Positions 32,156 to 40,400 are shown, counted from the first letter of the stretch. The stretch: DNA of 41,689 bases from Ruminococcus flavefaciens (GCA_002373775.1 DFJW01000021.1:1-41689), one strand, 5' to 3'. Made by a program: numbers and translations. Notes: generated by a model not told the origin, from the sequence alone.

Positions 32156-33103
32156 ATGGCAGACGTAATCAAAAAGGCTACCAGAGAAAGCTATGGCGAG
32201 GCACTGAGAGACCTTGCCGGTGAATACAAGGATCTCGTTGTTCTCGACGCTGATCTTGCAGCAGCTACAAAGACAGGCATATTCAAAAAGTCGAATCCTG
32301 ACCGTTTCTTTGACTGCGGTATTGCAGAAGCAAACATGATGGGCGCAGCAGCAGGTCTTGCAGCATGTGGAAAGATACCTTTTGCCAGCACATTTGCAAT
32401 GTTTGCAGCCGGAAGAGCGTACGAGATAGTGAGAAACTCCATAGGCTATCCTCACCTCAACGTAAAGATCGGCGCAACACATGCAGGCATATCTGTAGGT
32501 GAAGACGGAGCAACACATCAGTGCAACGAGGATATAGCTCTTATGAGGACTATCCCCGGAATGACAATAATCAATCCTTCAGACGATGTTGAGGCAAAGG
32601 CAGCAGTCAGAGCGGCTATCGAACACGTCGGACCGGTCTACATGCGTTTCGGCAGACTGGCTGTGCCGGTAATAAATGACGCAGCAACATACAAGTTCGA
32701 ACTCGGCAAGGGCGTAGTCCTCAGAGAAGGCAGCGATGTAACCATAGTTGCTACAGGTCTTATGGTGAATGAGGCTGTTGAGGCAGCAAAGGCACTTGAA
32801 GCTGAGGGCATATCAGCAAGAGTAGTGAACATCCATACTATCAAGCCTCTTGATAAGGAACTCATCTGCAAGTGCGCAAAGGAGACAGGGCTCATCGTCA
32901 CAGCAGAGGAGCACAGCATCATCGGCGGACTCGGCTCAGCAGTAGCAGAAGCAGTTACAGAATGCTGCCCTGTAAGAGTAGTGAAGATCGGCGTGAACGA
33001 CGAATTCGGCCACTCCGGTCCTGCTGTTGATCTTCTGAAGGAGTTCGGACTCTCAGCTGAAAACATCGTAAAGACTGTAAAAGAAGCAGTTAAGAATAAG
33101 TGA
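32156..33103 (+). CDS. Transketolase, C-terminal subunit
   Basis: Second half of the split transketolase, holding the pyrimidine-binding and C-terminal regulatory domains. Recognisable are DADLAAATKTGIFKK, FFDCGIAEANMMGAAAGLA with the catalytic Glu in IAEAN, MFAAGRAYEIVRNSI, the HAGISVGEDGATHQCNED loop and, at the C terminus, the VVTAEEHSIIGGLGSAV-like region. Length is 315 residues. The gap of 4 bases to the N-terminal subunit gives coupled synthesis in equal amounts. Split transketolases are common in Clostridia. No terminator is visible before the rpsF promoter. Confidence 0.95.
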   Translation: MADVIKKATRESYGEALRDLAGEYKDLVVLDADLAAATKTGIFKKSNPDRFFDCGIAEANMMGAAAGLAACGKIPFASTFAMFAAGRAYEIVRNSIGYPHLNVKIGATHAGISVGEDGATHQCNEDIALMRTIPGMTIINPSDDVEAKAAVRAAIEHVGPVYMRFGRLAVPVINDAATYKFELGKGVVLREGSDVTIVATGLMVNEAVEAAKALEAEGISARVVNIHTIKPLDKELICKCAKETGLIVTAEEHSIIGGLGSAVAEAVTECCPVRVVKIGVNDEFGHSGPAVDLLKEFGLSAENIVKTVKEAVKNK

Positions 33104-33122
33104 TAAAACCTTTAAAAAGTGC

Positions 33123-33151
33123 TTGACAAACTATCCGGTTTGTGATATAAT
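33123..33151 (+). promoter_or_regulatory. Consensus sigma-A promoter for rpsF-ssb-rpsR
   Basis: TTGACA (33123-33128), 17 bases, TATAAT (33146-33151), with an added TG one base upstream of the -10. It is among the strongest promoters in the window, fitting a ribosomal protein operon. Confidence 0.9.
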
Positions 33152-33161
33152 AATCAAGTAT

Positions 33162-33210
33162 CGTGCGAAAGCATGAACATATTATCCTTGCCCATAGTAA
33201 GTTGTGGGCA
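33162..33210 (+). promoter_or_regulatory. rpsF leader with two hairpins
   Basis: Hairpin 1: cgtgc-gaaa-gcatg (33162-33175), a GNRA-capped stem about 10 bases after the -10. Hairpin 2: tgccca (33189-33194) / tgggca (33205-33210) with a 10-base loop. The ribosome binding site aaggaggtg follows. Leaders of this operon in many bacteria bind the S6:S18 complex; I cannot confirm the characteristic CCG bulge here, so this is only a candidate autoregulatory leader. Confidence 0.5.
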
Positions 33211-33233
33211 TAGTCCAGAAGGAGGTGTACTAA

Positions 33234-33530
33234 ATGGCAAAGGTATCCGCTAAGTATGAAGTAATGGTCGTATTCAGCCTCAAGAACGGCGAGGAGCCTA
33301 TGAAGGCTCTCATCCAGAAGTTCAAGGAGAGAATCGAGCGTCACGCCGAAGCTGTTGAAGTCAACGAGGATTGGGGTAAGCGCAAGCTTGCATATCCTAT
33401 CGAGGACGAGACAGAGGGCTACTATGTGATCTACACATTCCAGAGCGCTCCGGAGTATCCTGCTGAGCTTTCAAGACGTCTGAATATTGCTGACGGTATT
33501 CTTCGTTCACTCGTAACAGTTGTTGAATAA
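33234..33530 (+). CDS. rpsF: 30S ribosomal protein S6
   Basis: Binds the central domain of 16S rRNA as a dimer with S18, encoded two genes on. The 98 residues show the S6 fold pattern: strand YEVMVVFSL, helix with MKALIQKFKERIE, VNEDWGKRKLAYPIEDETEG with the conserved GKRKLAYPI, and YYVIYTFQS before the last helix and RRLNIADGILRSL. The ATG is preceded by aaggaggtg, an excellent site. The operon order rpsF-ssb-rpsR is conserved through the Firmicutes. Confidence 0.97.
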   Translation: MAKVSAKYEVMVVFSLKNGEEPMKALIQKFKERIERHAEAVEVNEDWGKRKLAYPIEDETEGYYVIYTFQSAPEYPAELSRRLNIADGILRSLVTVVE

Positions 33531-33562
33531 TTCGTGCTTCATTATTTTAAGGAGAATGTCTG

Positions 33563-34090
33563 ATGAATAAGGTTATATTAGTTGGCAGACTTACAGCAGA
33601 TCCTGTACTGAGACAGACACCCAGCGGTGTTGCTTCATGCAGATTCACAGTTGCTGTAGACAGAAGATTTACTGATAAGAATACCGGTGAGAGACAGGCT
33701 GATTTCATCACCTGCGTTGCCTGGAGACAGCAGGCGGAATTCGTTTCGCGCTACTTCAACAAGGGCAAGATGATCGGTATAGAAGGCAATCTGCGCACTG
33801 GCAGCTACACTGACAAGAACCATTCCGATGTAACTCATTACACCACTGAAGTATACGTTGATAACGTAGAATTCGTAGGCGGTAAGAATGACGGTGGAAA
33901 CGGCGGCGGTTATCAGAACAATGGCGGCTATAACGGCGGCTATCAGAATAACGGCGGCGGTCAGAACTATAATAATTATCAGGCTGAACCCCAGCAGGCA
34001 GCTCCTCAGCAGCCTCAGAATAATGACATGTCATTCGGCAATCTGAGCGATTTTGAAGAGATCATCAGTGAAGGTGACGTACCGTTCTGA
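33563..34090 (+). CDS. ssb: Single-stranded DNA-binding protein
   Basis: Tetrameric OB-fold protein that coats single-stranded DNA in replication and repair. The OB fold covers residues 1-110 (MNKVILVGRLTADPVLRQTP, DFITCVAWRQQAEFV, KGKMIGIEGNLRTGSY, YVDNVEFV). A Gly/Asn/Gln/Tyr-rich flexible linker follows (about 111-155), with GGYQNN-type units. The acidic tail ends DVPF, the usual peptide that docks repair proteins. The 175-residue length is normal. The start ATG has an aaggaga site. The linker DNA is repetitive and could vary in length. Confidence 0.97.
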   Translation: MNKVILVGRLTADPVLRQTPSGVASCRFTVAVDRRFTDKNTGERQADFITCVAWRQQAEFVSRYFNKGKMIGIEGNLRTGSYTDKNHSDVTHYTTEVYVDNVEFVGGKNDGGNGGGYQNNGGYNGGYQNNGGGQNYNNYQAEPQQAAPQQPQNNDMSFGNLSDFEEIISEGDVPF

Positions 34091-34135
34091 TAACGGTAAA
34101 AAATCAATTACTTTATATGAATAGGAGGAAAAGTC

Positions 34136-34378
34136 ATGGAAAAGGAAAGAAATTCTCGTCCGTCTAAGAAGCCTCGCAAGAAGGTTTGCATGTTCTGTGC
34201 TGACAGAATCGAGAAGATCGACTACAAGGATCTGGCAAAGCTCAGAAAGTGCATGACCGAAAGAGCAAAGATTCTTCCGAGACGTGTAACAGGTACTTGC
34301 GCTTATCATCAGCGTGAGCTCACAGTTGCAATAAAGAGAGCAAGACACATCGCACTTCTCCCTTACGTAAGCGACTGA
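34136..34378 (+). CDS. rpsR: 30S ribosomal protein S18, Cys-containing (zinc-type) form
   Basis: Forms a heterodimer with S6 on the 30S platform. The core [20 protein letters not shown] and the motif [20 protein letters not shown] are typical; the protein ends RHIALLPYV plus SD. Cys residues in VCMFC and GTCAYH fit the C+ (zinc-binding) paralogue form, whose expression is not zinc-repressed. Length is 80 residues. An aggaggaaa site precedes the ATG. The operon ends at the terminator at 34391. Confidence 0.97.
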   Translation: MEKERNSRPSKKPRKKVCMFCADRIEKIDYKDLAKLRKCMTERAKILPRRVTGTCAYHQRELTVAIKRARHIALLPYVSD

Positions 34379-34390
34379 TCTATAGAATTC

Positions 34391-34416
34391 AAGGGAGGCG
34401 CACAGCCTCCCTTTTT
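34391..34416 (+). terminator. Rho-independent terminator after rpsR
   Basis: A 9-bp stem aagggaggc (34391-34399) / gcctccctt (34405-34413), loop gcaca, with the T run 34412-34416. Strong. Confidence 0.92.
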
Positions 34417-34428
34417 GCATATCCGCAT

Positions 34429-34505
34429 GTTTATGTATCCCCCAAGTCGGATGGGGGATAGTCCGGGTGCCCTACGGCATCTGAGAGCACACATGAACGT
34501 TTTTT
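34429..34505 (+). other. Structured intergenic element ending in a T run; possible small RNA
   Basis: After the rpsR terminator the plus strand can fold as an outer helix gtttatg (34429-34435) / catgaac (34492-34498, one G-U). It encloses an 8-bp hairpin tatccccc / gggggata (34436-34460) and a small hairpin gtgcc-ctac-ggcat (34467-34480). TTTTTT follows at 34500-34505, as at the end of an intrinsically terminated RNA. No promoter is visible upstream. Part of the sequence (gggtgcc...ctgagag...tgaac) recalls half of a TPP riboswitch, but the essential 3' half is missing. On the other strand it would be the 3' UTR of the DUF378 gene. Confidence 0.45.
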
Positions 34506-34722
34506 AGTGGTGAGCGGTATCCAGAGCCAGATCGTCTTCTCTGCGGAAGAGGAGAGATATGCACCATACTGCTGAGATTGCCACAAGAATATAGACTGTT
34601 CTGCTTATGATACTTGCCGCGCCGCCAAAAAGCCATGCGACCATATCAAGTTCGAAAATACCGACCAGTCCCCAGTTTATTCCTCCGATTATCAGAAGAA
34701 TAAGTGCGATCTTGTCCCACAT
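34504..34722 (-). CDS. DUF378 family small membrane protein
   Basis: 72 residues starting MWDKIALILLIIGGINWGLV, the signature of DUF378 (YuzA-like) proteins, whose function is unknown. Two hydrophobic segments are visible (about 4-24 and 40-58), with FRREDDLALDTAHH at the cytosolic end. The start is ATG 34722, with agaggtg 8 bases upstream; extension to ATG 34839 would run through the divergent intergenic region and lacks family resemblance. It is divergent from the NERD gene. Confidence 0.9.
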   Translation of the reverse strand: MWDKIALILLIIGGINWGLVGIFELDMVAWLFGGAASIISRTVYILVAISAVWCISLLFRREDDLALDTAHH

Positions 34723-34749
34723 ATTGAGAACACCTCTCTTTATTCGGGA

Positions 34750-34755
34750 ATTATA
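34750..34755 (-). promoter_or_regulatory. Probable -10 element for the DUF378 gene
   Basis: Minus-strand TATAAT at 34755-34750, about 28 bases before the ATG. At 17 bases upstream the -35 position holds only ATATAT, so activity would rely on AT-richness or an activator. The plus-strand promoter of the NERD gene was not identified. Confidence 0.35.
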
Positions 34756-34823
34756 ACGCTTGAAGCGTCTGGATATATTATTGCTTGAGATCATAAAAAT
34801 ATACAAAGATACGGGAGAAAAAT

Positions 34824-35450
34824 ATGGATACGAAAACAAAAATAATTCTTATAGTGATATGCGTATTACTGGTGCTGCTCATTATCGGATGTATAATGCG
34901 GCATTTCAACAAAGGAAACAGAAAAGGCAGAGCGGCAGAGAAAAAAGTTGCTTCCACCCTTAAAAAACTTGGAAAAGATGATAAGATCCGTATCATCAAC
35001 AACGCATTTCTGCCGCTTTACAGAAAGACAGTGGAGATCGACCACCTTGTATTCGGCAGATTCGGTGTGCTTGTAGTTGAGACAAAGGGCATATCAGGAA
35101 CGGTCAGCGGAAAAGGCAAGAAGCTGACACATAAGATAGGCTCAGTGACTCATAAGCTCTACAATCCACAGATGCAGAACAAAACTCACATCGACAATGT
35201 CATTCACCACCTGAAAAAGGGCGGATTTGAGAAAACTCCGGTCTACGGCGCAGTAGTGTTCACTGACAAGGACATAAAGCTGGAGACTCCGGATGTAGGA
35301 ATGACGCTTGATGAGCTCAAAAGCTATTATGAAAATCTTTCAGACGCCGGATGCAATCAGGACGTGCTCTACCACTACTTCCAGGAGCTTGAGGTGAAGA
35401 ATCCCATAAAGAAATTCTTCCACAGCTTCAGCAAGAAGGACTGGGACTGA
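34824..35450 (+). CDS. Membrane-anchored NERD (nuclease-related domain) protein
   Basis: A 208-residue protein with an N-terminal membrane segment (about 6-26, KIILIVICVLLVLLIIGCIM) and a cytosolic NERD domain (about 32-150). Family features are GRAAEKKVASTLKKL (conserved Glu), NNAFLP, VEIDHLVFGRFGVLVVETKG (the DH and E-x-K residues of the nuclease-like core) and NPQMQNKTHI with its conserved Gln. NERD domains are related to restriction-endonuclease folds; the in vivo role of such short proteins is not established. A gggag site precedes the ATG. It is followed by a terminator shared with the convergent HPr-like gene. Confidence 0.88.
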   Translation: MDTKTKIILIVICVLLVLLIIGCIMRHFNKGNRKGRAAEKKVASTLKKLGKDDKIRIINNAFLPLYRKTVEIDHLVFGRFGVLVVETKGISGTVSGKGKKLTHKIGSVTHKLYNPQMQNKTHIDNVIHHLKKGGFEKTPVYGAVVFTDKDIKLETPDVGMTLDELKSYYENLSDAGCNQDVLYHYFQELEVKNPIKKFFHSFSKKDWD

Positions 35451-35473
35451 TACGCGAGTACATTGGCAAAACA

Positions 35474-35503
35474 AAAAGACTGCCGCATAAGCAGCAGTCT
35501 TTT
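35474..35503. terminator. Bidirectional terminator between the NERD and HPr-like genes
   Basis: A 10-bp perfect stem aaaagactgc (35474-35483) / gcagtctttt (35494-35503), with A run before and T run within the arm on both strands, so it can serve both convergent genes. Confidence 0.85.
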
Positions 35504-35527
35504 ATGTTTGCTATTTTTCAGACGCTA

Positions 35528-35758
35528 TTACTTAACGATGAACTTATCAATGTCCTTGAGGAACTTGTCAGCATCGTCTGTGTGCGCATTGAGCTGGATG
35601 GGCTTGGAGAGGTCGAGGCTGAAAATACCCATAATTGACTTAGCGTCAACTGCGTATCTTCCGGAAACGAGATCAATATCGAAGTCGTAGCGCATAACGA
35701 TATTAACGAATTCCTTTACGTCATTGATAGCCTGCAGATTAACTGTTGTCTTGGTCAT
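35528..35758 (-). CDS. HPr-like protein lacking the phosphorylatable His
   Basis: 76 residues with the HPr fold pattern: strand TTVNLQA, helix with NDVKEFVNIVMRY, strand IDLVSGRYAVDAKSIMGIFS, strand IQLNAHT, and a final helix. The regulatory serine region (AKSIMGI, S41, equivalent to Ser46 of HPr) is kept. The active-site His-Ala-Arg-Pro is absent; the residues there read LQAINDVKEF, with no His in the protein's first 50 residues. It therefore cannot carry phosphate from enzyme I and may act as a Crh-like regulator, if HPr kinase modifies S41 (inference). The start is ATG 35758, with aggaggt 7 bases upstream; ATG 35779 would begin before that site. It has its own strong promoter. Confidence 0.88.
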   Translation of the reverse strand: MTKTTVNLQAINDVKEFVNIVMRYDFDIDLVSGRYAVDAKSIMGIFSLDLSKPIQLNAHTDDADKFLKDIDKFIVK

Positions 35759-35820
35759 GATTCTTACCTCCTGTTTCATTTGTCGAGTGTGTGGTGTTTT
35801 TTCTTGTTTATTTCTTCTTT

Positions 35821-35842
35821 TTGCGGTATGGCCTTACCGCAA
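35821..35842 (-). promoter_or_regulatory. 5' terminal hairpin of the HPr-like mRNA
   Basis: An 8-bp stem, ttgcggta / taccgcaa, with loop aggcca on the minus strand, starting within a few bases of the predicted transcript start (about 35840). Then comes a 60-base unstructured A-rich leader. A hairpin at the extreme 5' end is a known way to protect mRNA from decay. Confidence 0.6.
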
Positions 35843-35846
35843 CTAT

Positions 35847-35875
35847 ATAATAACACTAATATTCCGCGTTGTCAA
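35847..35875 (-). promoter_or_regulatory. Sigma-A promoter for the HPr-like gene
   Basis: Minus-strand TTGACA (35875-35870), 17 bases, TATTAT (35852-35847). Confidence 0.85.
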
Positions 35876-35903
35876 GCCGTTCGCGGCATTTTCGTCAAAA
35901 CGT

Positions 35904-35909
35904 TATAAT
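35904..35909 (+). promoter_or_regulatory. Possible -10 element for mtaB
   Basis: TATAAT on the plus strand about 130 bases before the mtaB ATG. The 17-base position holds TCGCGG, which is poor, so this is tentative. It is back to back with the HPr-like promoter. Confidence 0.4.
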
Positions 35910-35960
35910 AGATTCACATTGAAACGGGAAGTTTTTATTGATTGCGCAGACTTATTTAGT

Positions 35961-35999
35961 GTGCATAAAATACCGTGTGAGTTTTTATGCAGTATGCAC
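35961..35999 (+). promoter_or_regulatory. mtaB leader with two mutually exclusive hairpins
   Basis: gcataaaa (35963-35970) can pair with ttttatgc (35983-35990), or gtgcata (35961-35967) can pair with tatgcac (35993-35999); both use the same left arm. The alternatives could form a switch or simply reflect an AT-rich dyad. The mtaB binding site (aaggtga) lies outside. Confidence 0.35.
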
Positions 36000-36039
36000 A
36001 TGAAAAATTAGAGATGAAATTGTGATAATAAGGTGAAAT

Positions 36040-37362
36040 ATGTATAAAGTATATTTTATGACATTTGGCTGCAAGGTCAATCATTATGAGACTGACTGCA
36101 TGAAGCAGCTTTTTCGTGAAAAGGGATTTTATGTCACTGATGCACCTGAAGGGGCTGATGCAGTCGTCATAAACTCCTGTACAGTCACGTCATCCGGTGA
36201 CAGCAGAACGCTGACGGCACTGAGAAAAATGCGTGAAAGTCTGCCGGAGGCAGTAATAGTGCTTACCGGCTGTTATCCGCAGGCTTCGCCGGATGAGGCT
36301 TCCGGACTTGAAAGCGCGGATATAGTTACCGGCACGAAAAAAAGAAAAGCACTGCCGGATATGGTACTTTCGTTCATTGCAGACCACAGCAGGCGTGTCG
36401 AACTCAGCAGCTACAGTGCCGAGGACAGATTCGAGCCTCTTGTGTGCTCACGATTTGACGACAGTACCCGTGCATTCGTAAAGATACAGGACGGATGCGA
36501 CAGATTCTGCTCATATTGTCTTATCCCTTTTGCACGCGGAAGACTGCGCTCGAAGCCGCTTGAACTTCTCAGGAAGGAAGCAGCTGAGATAGCAGCCGGC
36601 GGCATAAAGGAGATAGTGCTCTGCGGCATAAATCTCGCATTTTACCGCGACGGTGATGCGGATATGGCGGATGCTGCGAGAGTTTGCTCAGAGACGGAAG
36701 GGATAGTGAGAGTGAGACTGGGTTCTCTCGAACCTGAGATGATGACGGACGACATGCTTGCCAGACTTGCCTCTATTGAAGGCTTCTGTCCGCAGTTCCA
36801 CCTTTCGCTCCAGAGCGGATGCACAAGAGTCCTGAAAGCGATGAACCGCAGATACACTGCCGATGAGTACCTTGCGCTGACAGAGCGCATACGCCGCTTT
36901 TTCCCGGAATGTTCCTTCACTACAGACGTTATGGTCGGTTTCCCCGGAGAGACCGATGATGACCATAGGGAATCTGTGAAATTCATTGACCGCGTAGGTT
37001 TCAGCAAGGTTCATGTTTTCAGGTATTCCCGCCGAAAGGGGACTGTGGCTGACAGGATGCCCAGTCAGGTCGCCGAAAGTGTGAAAACACTGCGCTGGAA
37101 TGAAATGAACGAAGCGGCAGAGAAATCACGCAGGAAGTATCTGGAAAGTCTTGTGGGAAAGACGGTCCCGGTGCTGTTTGAGAGGGAGAATTCGCCGGAT
37201 TTTCATCAGGGACATGCTCCTGACCATACGTTAATAAAAATTTCTCGAAAAAATCATAAAAAAAGTTTGCGTAATCAGATAATTAGTGTTATAATAGAAG
37301 AGTATAGTCACGATCACTGTTTTGGCAGACCGGTCTGTGACACTGACTATGATATCGATTGA
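36040..37362 (+). CDS. mtaB: tRNA t6A37 C2-methylthiotransferase MtaB
   Basis: Radical SAM enzyme converting t6A37 to ms2t6A37 in ANN-reading tRNAs, a paralogue of MiaB encoded earlier in the window. The N-terminal UPF0004 domain has the cluster Cys residues in MTFGCKVN, INSCTVT and LTGCYPQ; the radical SAM motif is CDRFCSYC, followed by LIPFARGR. GCKVNHYET (in place of MiaB's GCQLNVSD) is characteristic of MtaB. The TRAM part near the C terminus starts GKTVPVLFE. Length is 440 residues. The ATG has an aaggtga site. The 3' end carries the purL promoter, and its AT-rich codons (for KISRKNHKKS) contrast with the rest of the gene. Confidence 0.95.
   Translation: MYKVYFMTFGCKVNHYETDCMKQLFREKGFYVTDAPEGADAVVINSCTVTSSGDSRTLTALRKMRESLPEAVIVLTGCYPQASPDEASGLESADIVTGTKKRKALPDMVLSFIADHSRRVELSSYSAEDRFEPLVCSRFDDSTRAFVKIQDGCDRFCSYCLIPFARGRLRSKPLELLRKEAAEIAAGGIKEIVLCGINLAFYRDGDADMADAARVCSETEGIVRVRLGSLEPEMMTDDMLARLASIEGFCPQFHLSLQSGCTRVLKAMNRRYTADEYLALTERIRRFFPECSFTTDVMVGFPGETDDDHRESVKFIDRVGFSKVHVFRYSRRKGTVADRMPSQVAESVKTLRWNEMNEAAEKSRRKYLESLVGKTVPVLFERENSPDFHQGHAPDHTLIKISRKNHKKSLRNQIISVIIEEYSHDHCFGRPVCDTDYDID
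37267..37295 (+). promoter_or_regulatory. purL promoter inside the 3' end of mtaB
   Basis: TTGCGT (37267-37272), 17 bases, TATAAT (37290-37295), preceded by an A/T-rich stretch (37230-37265) that could act as an UP element. It lies in the mtaB coding region, so those codons are doubly constrained. The predicted start near 37302 gives a leader of about 118 bases. Confidence 0.75.
37304..37350 (+). promoter_or_regulatory. Structured purL leader
   Basis: The transcript would open with a long imperfect hairpin: atagtca (37304-37310) / tgactat (37344-37350), then tcac (37314-37317) / gtga (37337-37340), capped around the palindrome agaccggtct (37327-37336). A smaller dyad tccctgatcggga lies just before the purL binding site. 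I recognise no riboswitch class, PurR box or T-box. It overlaps the mtaB stop. Confidence 0.5.
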
Positions 37363-37419
37363 GGACAGGGCGTTCTCAATTCATAATTTTCCCTGATCGG
37401 GAGATAGGAGACTTGATTT

Positions 37420-40400
37420 ATGTCCGTATTCAGAATTTACGTTGAAAAGAAGCCGGAGTTTGCAGTTGAAGCACAGTCTGTGCTGAGCGATATCCGTACA
37501 GCGCTGAGGATCAGCCTTACGAATGTCCGCATACTCAACCGCTACGACGCTGATAAGATAAGTGAGGAGGACTTTGAAGCAGCTGTAAACACAGTATTCT
37601 CTGAGCCGGCAGTTGACGTTGTATACCGTGAAATGCCGAGAACAGGCGAAGGAGACCGTGTTTTCGCAGTAGAGTATCTTCCGGGACAGTTTGACCAGCG
37701 TGCAGACAGCTGTGAGCAGTGCATACAGCTTCTCCGTCAGGGCGAGCGCTGCCGTGTGAGAAACGCAAGAGTATACATACTTTCCGGCGTTATCACTGAT
37801 GAAGAGTTTGAGACTATAAAGTCATATATGATAAACCCTGTTGAGAGCCGTGAGGCATCGCTTGAAACTGTAAAGACTCTCGATACCAACTATGATATCC
37901 CGACAACAGTAGAGGTGCTCGAAGGCTTCACACAGCTCAACGCATTTGGCCTCCATGCTTTCATAGACAAATTCGGACTTGCTATGGACTATGATGACAT
38001 CAAGTTCTGCCAGGATTATTTCCGCAATGAAGAGCATCGTGATCCTACTATAACCGAGATCAGGATGATAGACACATATTGGTCAGACCACTGCCGTCAT
38101 ACCACATTCCTCACAAATGTAGAAAATGTGGATATCAATACTCCTTATATCAAGGAGACATATGATATGTATCTCAATGTCCGTGAAGAACTCGGCAGAA
38201 CGGACAAGCCGGTAACTCTCATGGATATCGGAACTCTCGCTGCAAAGAAGCTCAAGGCGGACGGACTTCTTCCGGATCTTGATGAGTCAGAGGAGATCAA
38301 TGCCTGCTCTGTAAAGATCAAGGTGGATATAGACGGCAAACTTGAAGACTGGATACTCATGTTCAAGAACGAGACACATAACCATCCGACAGAGATCGAA
38401 CCTTTCGGTGGAGCTGCAACATGTCTTGGCGGAGCTATCCGCGATCCGCTTTCAGGACGTTCATATGTATATCAGGCAATGCGAGTAACAGGTGCGGCAA
38501 ATCCGCTCGTGCCTGTTGAAGATACGATAAACGGCAAGCTTCCCCAGAGAAAGATCACTCTCGGAGCAGCCAACGGATACAGTTCTTACGGCAACCAGAT
38601 AGGTCTTGCAACAGGACATGTAGCTGAGGTATATCACCCCGGTTATGTAGCAAAGAGAATGGAGATAGGCGCAGTAGTCGGTGCAGCTCCTGCTGAGAAC
38701 ATCCGCAGAGAGCGTCCTGTGCCCGGAGACATCGTCGTACTTCTCGGCGGAAAGACCGGACGCGACGGATGCGGCGGTGCAACAGGTTCTTCAAAGTCAC
38801 ATACACTTGAATCGCTGGAGACCTGCGGCGCAGAGGTACAGAAGGGTAATCCGCCTGAGGAGAGAAAACTCCAGAGACTGTTCCGCAATCCTGAAGTAAC
38901 AAAGCTCATAAAGCGCTGCAACGATTTCGGTGCAGGCGGCGTATCAGTAGCTATAGGCGAACTCACAGACGGACTTGTTATCGACCTCAACGCAGTACCC
39001 AAGAAGTACGAAGGCCTTGACGGAACTGAGATAGCTATATCCGAATCACAGGAGAGAATGGCAGTAGTCATCGCTCCAGAGGATCTTGACAAATTCCTTG
39101 CTGAGGCACATAAGGAGAACCTTGAGGCAACACTCGTTGCAAACGTGGTTGAAGAGCCGCGTCTCAAGATGAACTGGAACGGCAATACGATCGTTGACCT
39201 TTCACGCGAGTTCCTGAACTCCAACGGCGCTCCCAAGTTCACAGACATAGAAGTTGAAGAGCCTGTTCTTCGCAGTGATGACGATGTTACTGACAGTGCC
39301 GAGTCATGGACCGAGCTCATGTCAAACCTCAATGTATGCTCGCAGAAGGGACTTATCGAGAAATTCGACTCGACTATCGGTGCAGGCACAGTACTTATGC
39401 CTTTCGGAGGCGTATATCAGATGTCTCCTTCACAGGCAATGGCTGCCAAGATACCGGTACTGGAAGGCGAGACAAATACCTGCTCACTCATGGGCTGGGG
39501 ATACAATCCGGACATATCCGAGAAGTCGCCGTATCACGGTGCGATGCTCGCGGTAATAGAATCTATCGCCAAGGTAGTTGCTGCCGGCGGTTCATATAAG
39601 AAGTGCTGGCTCACATTCCAGGAATACTTTGAGAGAACCCAGAATGACGCACGCCGCTGGGGACAGCCCATGGCAGCTCTTCTCGGCGCATTCAAGGCAC
39701 AGCTGGAACTTGGATGCGGTTCGATAGGCGGCAAGGACTCAATGTCGGGTACATTCGAGAACATCGACGTTCCTCCGACACTGGTTTCCTTTGCTGTATC
39801 GACTGCCAAGGCAGACAAGGTAGTTTCCACTGAATTCAAGGGTGCAGGCAGTCAGGTCATCCTCATCACACCTGAGTATGATGAGAACGGTCTGCCGGTA
39901 TTCGAGAGCGTAAGAAAGTGCTATGAACAGGTAGAACAGATCATTGCCGACGACCGTGCAAGTGCAGTATGGACACTGGGTTACGGTGGAGTAGCAGAAG
40001 GTATCGCAAAGATGTGCTTCGGCAACAAGATAGGTTTCGAGTTCACATCCCGCGTATCTGCTGAGCTTCTGTTCAGACCTTGCTACGGTGCTTTCATAAT
40101 CGAACTCAGCGGTGAGGCTGTAAAGGGAGAGGAAGTTATCGGACGCACTATCAGCGATTATAAGATCCTTAACCTGGATTATACTATCAGCCTTGACAAT
40201 CTCCAGAGAGTATGGGAAGGAAAGCTTGAGCCTGTATTCCCGTGCCGCATAAAGACAACTGATGCAACACCTGAGACATACTCAGCTCCGAATACAGTAA
40301 AGCTTTCAGCATCTGCAAAGATCGCACAGCCGAGAGTCCTCATCCCCGTATTCCCGGGCACAAACTGCGAATATGACACAGCAAGAGCATTTGAAAAGGC

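Noticed and set aside
34465..34500. TPP riboswitch, from the partial match gggtgcc...ctgagag...tgaac
   Set aside because: The 3' half with ctgatctgg...aatgccagcg...aggga is absent, the closing pairs do not form, and the downstream gene is on the other strand.
38643..39389. A 248-codon open frame on the minus strand inside purL
   Set aside because: Ser/Pro-rich composition typical of the antisense of a coding gene; purL is intact and well conserved here.
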